Positions 52,009 to 61,347 of a stretch of 61,347 nucleotides of DNA are shown piece after piece. Position 1 is the stretch's first letter; each line of letters opens with the position of its first letter. The notes beneath the pieces are model-generated. The model ran no database searches. It saw only the letters and a program-made list of their open reading frames with translations, and was not told the DNA's origin. The stretch is from Acanthaster planci (Eukaryota; Echinodermata; Asteroidea; Valvatida; Acanthasteridae), in assembly GCF_001949145.1 (NCBI RefSeq), contig NW_019091375.1, positions 2,760,598-2,821,944 on the forward strand, written 5' to 3'. Made by a program: the position numbers and the translations under genes.

Positions 52009-55000
52009 GTAAGTAGCCTAGCCCTAGGCCTACAATCTGGATCTGCCTGGTGAGCAGATCACTGATTGAACTGACCGCTTCCGTAATGTTAGTCAGATTT
52101 CAGCTCAGAACATCCTGACAGACACAATCATCAAGAGCCGTGGCATTGATCGACAACTCGGTCAGCCATGTCATGTGTACTGTAGGCCTAGTTCTAACTG
52201 CATTTGGTTGTTTACTGAAACGTCTCGAAGGAAAAAAATCACTGCAGTCATCGGCAGTGCATGTTGTAGGCCCTACCGTATCTGTGATGTAAAATTGCCC
52301 ACGACCGTTTTTCGCTGGTCGTGGCACTATGATACGCCAGCCACACGTGGGCTTTTGGGTGGTGTTGTATCACTATAATTGCCACCTACAGGGCGTTTTC
52401 ATTATGCAAACCGATCACATTCCCAGCTAATGACAGGCCAAGGGCAGTAATCCTACCATGGAAATACGAGTTGTGTACATGTAGCCCCTAGGGCCCTAGG
52501 CTAGGCCTATTAAAGGCCAAGTTTTCTGCAAGAAGCTAGAAGTTGTCACCCTTTTGGTTTTAGTACTCGCTGTTTGCCATAGTTTAGCCAGCCATTAGTT
52601 TTAGGCCTACATGTATGGTGACCTTATAAGTTGCATGTACATACAAATGTACTGTACATGCATACATGTATTGTACTTGGGCAGGAAAGAGTTTCATGCC
52701 CAAACATCACTTGACACCCTTGGAGAAAACCCTATGAGACTGGTCTAAAGTGTTTTCTAAGTAAATATTAAATACATTAAGTTAAATATATAACTTGTTT
52801 ACCCTGCCAAATTTTACTTTTTAGAAATTACTTTCTGATTGCTAGTTTAAAATCACTGCAAGGGAAGACCTGTGATGTTGGTGCCTTCAGTGTATAGAAC
52901 TCTCACCCTTTTTGTATATGATGGTTTTTATGATGGCTTTTTTCCCTTTCCATAATCTATTATAATTTTTCTCGGGCAGTAACGGTCAGAAATGTGTCAA
53001 GGGACGAGCCCTTATTGATTTCAATGTCAGGATGGTTGGTTTAAACCGTACAGAAAAAACACTGTATGTAAAGCCTACACGTTACTATGATAAGGTTGTT
53101 TAGTTTGGAATGCATTACCCATATGTCAATGCCTAGCTAATGGATACATGTACATGTGTAGCTAGCTACAAACATTACATGTACATGAAAAACATTACAT
53201 TACAAAAACATCACAAACATTACATGTACATGAAGTTTAACATGTTCCTCTAAGAGTTACAGCCTGCATCTATAATTTAGGATCAATTTGAATTACGCGA
53301 AGAAAAGTAATTATCCGTGGGAAATTGTGTCCCGAGATTTCTGTCTTGGCCAGCACCACTTTGGAGCACCGAAGTGATTTCATCACGAGCACAATTACAT
53401 GTATGTGTGTATGTGTACATGTAATCCATAGAATAGTATTTGAACCAACACGTACACACACAGACATGTACTCCATTTGTTTGCATTACACTTCCTGGTT
53501 CGAAATGACGTCACACTTTATAGAAAGATGGTGGCATTATTCCATCTATGGTACGGCCGTAAATAATGCTGAATCTGCTTTACGTGTACGGTATGCCACA
53601 AAGAACAGTTCAGCACCCATAGTGTCATACGATGGGTACAGTGGTCCAAGCGATGAGCAATTAATCTGCGAAGGTGTAACCAACGAACAAGCAAATTGGT
53701 TAATTTTTGGTCTGCTGAATTCCTTTTGGGAGGCTAACTGGATAAGAAAAAATACTTACCTGTAGGAAAATTGAGGCAACAAGCAAAAATGTCAATTTAC
53801 GTTGCTGGTTAAAACCTGTCAGTATTGCTTAAAAGGCTCTTATACTGCACAAGCTTGACAAGGAAGTGTTGTGTTTTCAGTGAATGAATCCAATATTGTT
53901 GAAGAAAGAGACGCAAAATGTTAAGGTAGATTTAATACCTCAAGTCCCGTAAAAAAAAAGGCACATGATGGCAGAAGTAATTAAAACAAAACAAAATCTT
54001 TCAGTTTTTTTAAATTACAACAAAAACTACCATACATGTAGGCCTACATGTTTACCACATGTTCCTTGTTGAACTCTGGACGCCTCAGGCTCAGGTTTCT
54101 AGGAAAGGGGCAGTGAATGTTGTCACAATTTGACCTTTTAGCATCAAAATACATGTTTAGTTCCCACAGCCCTACTTTACATGCACACGCAGGCCTATAT
54201 AGTACACATTTCTAAATAGATGAACTCAGTATTTTTGCATGAAGCAGTTAAATACCACTTCCATTAATCAAACAAACTGTACCATTTACTGTTTATACCA
54301 CTTAAGGCTGCCTGTGATTAAGGCCATTTGGCTTGGGACTTGAGCAAGTATATGTTTCAAATTTACTTGGGGAAAAAATGTTTCACACTTGAGCCATACA
54401 CACACTGACTTGAGTTATTGAAAAGTGACTTCTGACCTGACCTTCAGAAAAGACATCAGTGACTTGACTTTAATATGGAAATGACTTCTGACTTTATAAA
54501 TGTGCATGTACATGTATAGAAAAGTGTCTGGTGACTTTGTTGATTACATGTACCTATTCGACTTATAGAGAAGTGACTTGTTACTTGACCTATGGAGAAG
54601 TGACTTGTGACTTGACCTGTAGAGAAGTGACTTGACCTATGGAGAAGTGACTTGTGACTTAACCTATGGAGAAGTGACATGACCTGTGGGAGAAATGACT
54701 TGACCTATGGAGAAGTGACTTGTGACTTGACCTATGGAGAAGTGACTTCTGACTTGACCTATGGAGAAATGACTTGACCTACATGTATGGAAAAGTGACT
54801 TGTGACTTGACCTTTAGAGAAGTGACTTGACCTATGGAGAAGCCACTTGTGACTATGAATGGAAAATGTCTTAAATGTGTGTACATGTACTTTCACCTTG
54901 ACCTTGACAGTTATTTGTGACTTGTGTTAGTGGTCAAACATAATTTGACATTTTTCTGTAAGCAAATTTCTTGAGGTTTCATATTACAATGTATCAAAAC

Positions 55001-58000
55001 ATGGCTAACTGACCATGGCACAGGTGCATTTATTTGTACATGCATGTAGGCCGGAGGTGACAAAACTGCTTGTCATTTCTCACCTTTTAGCCATAATTGT
55101 TCCATGTTCAATCTGCAGGGAGTATGTTTTGGTTCCCCTTTCTGAGGCGGGGTCTTTTGTGGAGCGATGCATGGTAGCAGTTGGGACCAAACCTAGCCAC
55201 GCTAAGGACCTTGCTACACTGCTGGTGTGTGCCGACTACCGAGGACATTACAGCCATGGGATGAACCGTCTTGGTAAATTCTCGCTACATGTACACCGAA
55301 TATCTTGAGTGCTGACTTGCTGTATAAAATCTGATGGGATTGCATGTTCATGTACATGTGTATACACTTCAAAACCTACATCTGGACCATGCAAAGATAT
55401 CCTTTCATGGTTCTCCTGCAGATCTGTCTATTGACTAACTTAAGAATTTTTTGTTTGTCTTGTCGTCTTTGCTAGCAATGTATGTTGAGGATATCAAGAG
55501 TGGGACCAATGCCAAGGACGGAGAACCAGTGATTCTCAATGAGCTGGCAGGCACTGCCTGGGTGGATGGACAGAATGTGCTAGGACCAGTGGTGGGGCGG
55601 TTCTGTACTGATCTGGCCATCAAGAAAGCAAAGGAAGCTGGGATTGGAATGGTGGTGGCCAAAGGTCAGTCATGATAGACTAGAGACCTGTCCTCACATC
55701 ACACGTGATTGTGAGGACAAAAGGCAGGTACCTGTAGTGTCCTCAAAATGTCTACAGTTGCGTTGCTTGCTATCTGCGGTACATTGCCAGGTCTGCATTC
55801 AGAGTAATTTGATTTGCGTAGTGCACCCTGAAAAGCACAGAAAAACTCATGTAATACATGCATTAGAATGTCTTGACCCAAAGATATCGGAGGTCATCGG
55901 ATCACTAGCCAGTCACAGACCGTTATGTGCAAGGTACTATGGGCTGCATGTGTTCAGACCAATGTTATACTCAAGTCCATCACGATTCATTCAGTCTTAA
56001 GCCAATTCACAACCTATTCAAATGAGCTGTGACAAAAGCGTTCCTTTGTCGTTGTTCATCGTGTTACTTATGACTGGCCTTGTGAAGGAACTTGTGACTG
56101 GACTTGTGATGGACTCAAATACAACACTGGTTTAGATTATACGGCACCATTGGGTTATTTGTATCCGCTCAAAATAGGGATACAAAAATGAATAGTACGC
56201 TACATGAACTGTGTTACAATGCAGATAACCAGTTACCTGAAAAAGAATTCCTAATTAAACATTTCACAGAAAGAAAAAAAAACAAGCATGTACTAACCTA
56301 CACATACATGCTGCCTACCAGTATGCTGTGAATGCATTCAAACTGTCAATTCCTTTCATCCAAGGGCTCCCTTACAACTGTTGGCCGTGGAGGACTAAAT
56401 TACTGCATTTATGGTGAATGAAAATAATACATCAATAGACAGATGTGGCCAAAGTGGTGATGGGTCGGAATCAAGTTTATTTCTCCAATGGGCACTGAGC
56501 CTGGTCTGTGGAATCTATGGGCTGTGGTCTTACTCCATAGACATTGACCACATAAACATTCACATGTACAATGTACATCAGCCAGTAATACATGTACATT
56601 TGTACATAATGTGTTTACATAAACTTTTCTAAGGATGGATATTTGCCCTGGGGAGATGTGAATTAATTTGGTTTTTTTTTTTTGCCCAGCCCGACAATTA
56701 AATTAAAAATTAATTAACATCTCCCCAACCTAAATTCATCCTTGGAAAAGGTTGTTCGCGGTACCATACCTGCTGCTACATCTGACTCAAACCAGCCAGC
56801 TGACACCAGCAAGCTCGGTGGTTGAGTGGTTAAGATGGCTGCACTAGTCAGCAGGAGGTGGGTTCAAGTCCCACCTGAGTACGCTTGTGATTTTTTCACA
56901 AGCCTTTGGGGGCATACACTGAGTATACAGTGCCGTAATACACACTGGGCAGGGACAAAAAAAATTCCAAAATTAATTAAGTTTATATAAACCCAGTTAT
57001 GTAGAGGAAAGTGCCAAATGCTAATGAAATGCTGCCAGACACAGGAAAAATAAAGCCGAAATTTAGGAGTCCTACATGTAAATATCCCAACCAAGACACA
57101 TTCCCATGGATGCAAATTTGTGTAACATACATGTACATATACATGTCTACGGCATGGCTTGTACATGTACCGGTAACCCCAATTCAAATCAGTGCAGCAT
57201 TAAGGTACAACCCAGTCAAACAGTTACCGTCTAAGTCAAAATCTGATAACATCACATAGCTTAACGAATTGTACTCATTTTTTGTAAATTAGGCCGTGTC
57301 CAAAAGAGCTACGGCTAGGTCTACTGTCTATGCATCATTCATCATACTATCATTCTTGGTCTTTATTTTAAGATAAGAGTATACAGTCATCAGCCAAGAG
57401 TCATACTTGGGATTTAATGCCCAGGGGCAGGTCACTGACCTACCTGTTCATGTAGAATACCGGTATGAACAGTGAGGGTCCCAAAACAGAAGGAAAAGAA
57501 ATACCATCTAATATGACACACTGCGACCTCCTAGTAAGGAAGTTACGGTGGTAAGCCAGTGGTGTAGAGAGCTGGTGACACCTGACTGCTTCAGCTTCAG
57601 TAAAAGTCTGTGGTAGGGGACAGTGTCAAAAGCCATGCTGAAGTCTGTTATAACAACATCAGCTTGGCCTTGGTGCTTCAACGAAATCGTTAATTGTTAG
57701 GGCAAGTTGTGTCTTCCATGACCGTCCCTTCCAAAACCAAGTTGTTGAATCGTTAAGAAATCCCGTTTCTTGAAATGATTCATAACATTGGAGTGAATAA
57801 CATGTTCGAAAAGTTAACAGGGTATAGACGTCAGCGAAACTTGTCTGCAGCTACCTACCGTAGTTCTGCGCTTTTGCCTTTCTTTAATATTGATGAGATA
57901 GAGGCCTTCAACCAGTCTTCAAGTAGTTCTCCCGTGTCAATGGATTCCTGGGCGGATGAACCTCACTCACTAATGCAATGAAACTGACCTTTCATGTGTA

Positions 58001-60924
58001 CATGTATGTATGATAACGTAAACGTGGAAGCCATTTTATTGTTGTATTTTTTAATTCCATAAAAATACTATGTACACGTGTGGAGGCCAATCGGGCCATT
58101 ACTTTTTTTTTCTTCCTTAATGCCCACCAATCAGAATGAACACTTCAGTTCAAAATTCTGAAATTTGTATCCTTGCGGAGACATGGCTTTGTTCTCCAGT
58201 ACTTATTCAGTGGCGTGTGAAAGGATGTTTTCAAAATGCTCCCATTTCAACATAAATCACTCTCCTGAACTGAAATTTCGACCGAATGTCCCTTACAGTT
58301 ACATGAAACACTTCAAATTGCGACAGATTCTTACACCTTAAAAATTTCTCTTGTTTGAGCAATTACCAAATATCAGTTTCATGAAATCCTTGTGGAGACC
58401 TTCCGGTGTTCACCTTTAGAAATTCCTTGTGGAGACCTATTCAACCCATTCTCCTAGGTCTCCGCAAGGCACCATGTTCCGGCACATAATGTGTGACACC
58501 TTCATGTACATGTATTTATTGGTACATACATGTACATGTACGTACATGTAGATGTACAGGTACTAGTATCGTTGTTGGTTGTATATGTAAATGTTCATGT
58601 ATTGCAATTAGTAACCCCCGGTACCCGGTACATGCAAATGGTGCATGCATACTGGCCCCAGTGTGGTATGTTCCCAAGGACAGCAACAGATCAACTTCTG
58701 AATCTAAGGCGACTTCTGTCAAGAGAATACTTTGTATGGGGAACTAAAATTTTGTCATTTTTGTATTTGAGCATGCCTGTGTTCTTATCATATCCTCTGA
58801 GGGAAGAGAAGTTTTAATAGCTGAATTATGGAGCCACTTCAGTATACATGTAGAACATCAAAACATAATGTGGAACTCCCTGTAACCTATGTGCTTATGA
58901 AGGTCATTGCTACAGCGCCCTCAGTATTGTAAGCATGCATGAGACCATTACCTGTAGTCACAGCCACCTAACATGTACGCGGTACATGTAAGTTGTCAAG
59001 CTGTATTCGTTCACATACAGGTATACATGTACAAGTGATGGGATAATCTTTCAGTTGTTTCGGCGATCTCTCCAATGCACATCTTATACTGTACGTTTTA
59101 ATCCTCATTCTCACAGGTCTTCTGTTTTATTTTTCTTATGTTTTAAGGTTCCAATCATTATGGTATTGCTGGCTGGTACACCATGCGTTGTGCAGATGCA
59201 GGCATGCTGGGCATGTCATTTACTAACACTTCGCCCCTCGTCGTGCCCACCAGAGCACGAAAGGTGGGCTTTACAGTGCAGTTTTCTAGTCTGAATACGT
59301 GTAGATGGCCATTTTGTCAAACTTTTTTGATCTGCAAGGTACAACTCATGTACATGTACACATAGATCTTTGACTTTTGAAGTTGAGGGAAAATTTTTGC
59401 TGAGATTAAAATGGAACCGGCTCAAAGGAAACGTTACCAACTGGCTAAGCTGTTCACATGTAATGGATGTGTAGGTCATTGTAACAATGCCCTCTAGTAC
59501 ACATGTACATGTACATATAGGATGAAAGGTCATTACAGTCTATGAAGCTACATGTATTCATAACTAGCCCATAATCGTCAAGTACATGTCCATCTCATGC
59601 AGCTCATCTGTTCATTTTTGCTCATACATGTGCATTATTCACCGTCTTCCTGGCAAAGTCAACCATCCTATTCATTATCACCCATGTATCCCAACAGTGT
59701 ACAGTAAAGCATCAGTCTGTGCTATGCTTAGATGATCCCAGCTCAGGTGCTACAGATGGAGTGACCATTGAGCACTGTAGTTTGGGCCAGTATAGGGTTG
59801 ATAACCTCACCAACTTGCACGGTTCTTACCATGCAGTTGGTGCACTATTACACATTAACATAAATGTTACCAGGTCAACTTAGGTGAATAAAAAAGCCTG
59901 ATATTTTAGGTTTTCTTAAATATCTCAGTACTTTGTGGAGACCCCAGGAAAACCTGTTAGTGTTTGGTTTGACGCAGTACCTGTCTCCTTTGTCGTTTGC
60001 AAATATAAAAATAAAACGCTCAGAGTACGGTGCATTCTTAACCCTAACCCTCCTCAATCCTCCAAAATCCTTCGGGTGATTTTGGAGGATTTTTAAGGAT
60101 GAATGGCAAACGTGTATGGCTGGTGGGAACTTGTGTTATTTATGCTTAGTCATGCGTAAATTTAGCCGGGCATTACTTTGAAATCTACCACACTCTTTGA
60201 GAAAGCCACTTGCACTGCCTCAGCATAATGGCAGGAATTACCAGAAGATCTTGACGGACTGAGGAGCTGGGTACCTCTCATTCTTAGCTCGAGTTCAAAG
60301 ATCGCAGGATTGAGGATAAATGCAATTTTTGGACTAGGGCCACTGGAAGATTTTGGAGGATTGAGGGTGTGCCCCAGCAAAAGAAACTAGTGGGTTAGGG
60401 TTAGGCAAATATTTTTAATTGATTGAAATATTTCATTCATTTATCAATTGTAATGAACTAAGTAAAGTGTTTTTAAAAATTAAAAGCCCCTTAAAAATAA
60501 TATTAAGTGAAAGAGGATAAACCATGGCTAACGCTTTGACAGTATTTTTTTTAAATGTTTTTTTCACTTTTTGAATTCAATAATTTATATTAACTTTGAT
60601 GTGCTTGGTATCTACCGTTAGTGGAAATGTGTTCCATTTCATTAATGCATCTTAGTTTTTTACTAACATTTTAATGTTAATTTACACGCACAGTTATTGT
60701 TATCACATCAACCATTGCCATCATGACTTTGACATTACCATCATTGTTTTGTATATTGACAAGTTTTTTGTGGTCAGCATTCCCATTCATTGCCGTTAAT
60801 TTCCTTTTACTTATTTTGTTTTTAGCCTATTTTAGGAACAAATCCCTTGTCATTGGCAGCACCAGCAGAAAATGGAGACAGCTTTGTTCTTGACATGGCA
60901 ACATCCACTGTAGCCTGGGGAAAG
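51992..60924 (+). CDS. Malate/L-lactate dehydrogenase, Ldh_2 family, first 5 exons (3' part outside window)
   Basis: NAD(P)-dependent oxidoreductase of 2-hydroxyacids, of the Ldh_2 (malate/ureidoglycolate-type) family rather than the classical Rossmann LDH/MDH fold. Exons 51992-52008, 55119-55273, 55476-55664, 59148-59263 and 60826-60924 all have GT/AG borders and matching phases, giving 192 residues with no stop. Family landmarks: [14 protein letters not shown] at about 44-57, [39 protein letters not shown] with the active-site His in SNHYG (about 122-126), [13 protein letters not shown], then [11 protein letters not shown] and SFVLDMATS. Bacterial and animal members have about 330-360 residues, so roughly 55-60% is here. 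The start Met is in a strong context (AACCATGG). The donor GTGAGG at 60925 shows that it continues. Confidence 0.94.
52009..55118. other. First intron of Ldh_2 gene
   Basis: 3.1 kb, rich in ACATGT words, holding the minisatellite at 54407-54858. A 146-codon frame at 53325-53765 has no recognised domain and begins in low-complexity GTGTATGTG sequence; not called. Confidence 0.6.
54407..54858. repeat. Minisatellite in Ldh_2 intron 1
   Basis: About 15 degenerate copies of GACTTGACCTATGGAGAAGT, often extended by GACTTGT so that 20-bp and 27-bp units alternate. Best preserved from 54580 to 54790. The array is noncoding. Confidence 0.9.
55119..55273 (+). CDS. Ldh_2 exon 2
   Basis: Acceptor TTCAATCTGCAG, donor GTAAAT. 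It encodes [20 protein letters not shown] through [14 protein letters not shown]. The R-G-H-x-S-H-G motif is the N-terminal family signature that contributes to the active site. Confidence 0.95.
55476..55664 (+). CDS. Ldh_2 exon 3
   Basis: Acceptor GTCTTTGCTAG, donor GTCAGT. It reads [37 protein letters not shown] and [16 protein letters not shown]. This is the W-x-DG-x-N-x-LG region conserved in the family. Phases 1 and 1. Confidence 0.95.
56626..56747. repeat. Fold-back hairpin in Ldh_2 intron 3
   Basis: Arms of about 41 nt: left TCTAAGGATGGATATT then CTGGGGAGATGTGAATTAAT; right is its inverted counterpart ending ATTCATCCTTGGAA. The loop of about 37 nt includes a T-run and CCCAGCCCG. Confidence 0.8.
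56812..56964 (+). mobile_element. tRNA-derived SINE
   Basis: The tRNA-like head has an A-box-like segment GTGGTTGAGTGGTTAAG and a B-box GGTTCAAGTCCC with a CCCACCT stem. The body is shared with 16394-16495, and an A-run follows at about 56956. The pol III promoter looks intact. The D-arm and T-arm sequences resemble a Ser/Leu-type tRNA ancestor (inference). Confidence 0.75.
57530..57850 (-). pseudogene. Decayed non-LTR (LINE) reverse transcriptase fragment
   Basis: On the minus strand, pieces of an RT domain: LTSIPC, then [11 protein letters not shown] and [14 protein letters not shown]; after stops and a frameshift, [20 protein letters not shown] and KLKQSG. The DFS.AFDTVPH.RLL.KL signature is characteristic of LINE reverse transcriptases. 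No intact open frame; certainly inactive. Flanks lack recognisable LINE ends. Confidence 0.8.
57851..59147. other. Intron sequence with ACATGT-rich tracts
   Basis: No exon seen. Tracts such as TACATGTACATGTACGTACA near 58526 and similar words near 58980 dominate. Confidence 0.5.
59148..59263 (+). CDS. Ldh_2 exon 4: SNHYG active-site motif
   Basis: Acceptor TTATGTTTTAAG, donor GTGGGC. It encodes [18 protein letters not shown] then [17 protein letters not shown]. The His in SNHYG is the conserved catalytic-site residue; the NTSP motif is typical of animal and bacterial members. Confidence 0.95.
60038..60405. mobile_element. TIR element with telomere-like ends
   Basis: The left end has TTAACCCTAACCCTCC, then TCAATCCTCCAAAATCC. 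The right end is inverted, with AGATTTTGGAGGATTGAGGG and finally GGGTTAGGGTTAGG. A second inner hairpin (CCTCCAAAATCC / GATTTTGGAGG) sits at the left end. 368 bp, noncoding, in Ldh_2 intron 4. Confidence 0.65.
60826..60924 (+). CDS. Ldh_2 exon 5: GTNP and DMATS motifs
   Basis: Acceptor TTTGTTTTTAG, donor GTGAGG. 33 codons with [13 protein letters not shown] and [15 protein letters not shown], matching the family's cofactor-binding LGTNP...DMATS segment. Phase 0 on both sides. Confidence 0.95.
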
Positions 60925-61347
60925 GTGAGGATTTGAACCACTCCAGGCACAAAGACATGTTCCCCACACATTACAGTGGACAGAGTTACACGTAGGCTGA
61001 TGAAGTGAGCAGTAGGCAACACCATTCATGCTGCATTCCCAGTTGCCATGTATGTGCTACAGAGGCCTTGCAAAAATATTCCTAAAATTGTATTTATAAG
61101 CAGTCTTAGACTGCCAATTGACCGTCACATATGGAATGTGTATTACCCCCAAAATCTTTGCTACATGCTGGCTCAATTGTTGCACAATACCAGCATGTAT
61201 TTGATAGAATACTAAAAAGCATGCTCTCTCTGTGAATTTCAGCACCATGAATTTGCAGTTAATTTGCAGTTTCACTGTGAAATTGTGTTTTCACTGCAAC
61301 TTCATGGCAGTTCACATGGTGAAAACACCGTGAAAAAAATCCCGGTG

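Noticed and set aside
53325-53765. 146-codon reading frame in Ldh_2 intron 1
   Set aside because: It begins in GTGTATGTG low-complexity sequence, no motif is recognised, and phases do not fit the dehydrogenase exons on either side.
54456-54680. Ser/His-rich repetitive peptide frame
   Set aside because: It is only the translation of the minisatellite.

Overview
This is nuclear DNA of an animal: three intron-split genes with GT/AG splice sites, long introns and intergenic DNA, and dozens of short transposon-derived repeats. I read no bacterial, viral or organellar gene organisation. The abundance of palindromic ACATGT/TACATGTA and AGGCCTA words, together with the gene set, suggests a marine invertebrate deuterostome, most likely an echinoderm such as a sea star. 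That placement is inference from general familiarity and was not tested.

Layout. (1) 782-12220, minus strand: ten coding exons of an organic anion transporting polypeptide (SLCO/OATP). All junction phases agree, and about 701 residues are covered from the first Met. The C-terminal tail lies beyond the left edge. (2) 12221-38406: about 26 kb with no gene I can support. It is filled with MITE-like inverted-repeat elements, fold-back hairpins, a truncated tRNA-derived SINE and other interspersed repeats. (3) 38407-45328, plus strand: a three-exon type I membrane protein of the TNF-receptor superfamily, with signal peptide, short cysteine-rich region, one transmembrane segment and a tail of about 215 residues without a visible death domain. 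Two consensus kappaB sites lie 0.25 and 0.55 kb upstream of its start codon. (4) 45329-51991: intergenic, with a hAT-type MITE carrying an 8-bp target duplication and an older repeat split by a 1.45-kb insertion. (5) 51992-60924, plus strand: the first five coding exons (192 residues) of an Ldh_2-family malate/L-lactate dehydrogenase that continues past the right edge. Its first coding exon has only 17 coding bases. Its introns hold a minisatellite, an intact-looking SINE, a decayed LINE reverse transcriptase and many ACATGT words.

The genes look functionally unrelated: a membrane transporter, an immune or developmental receptor, and an NAD(P)-dependent 2-hydroxyacid oxidoreductase. I do not see a convincing new multi-gene system. 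The most interesting signals are a 90-nt in-frame, stop-free, intron-like segment inside the TNF-receptor ectodomain exon; the kappaB pair in front of that gene; a near-palindromic CTCF-like site upstream of the Ldh_2 gene; and a dense, layered set of non-autonomous DNA elements with readable termini and target duplications.
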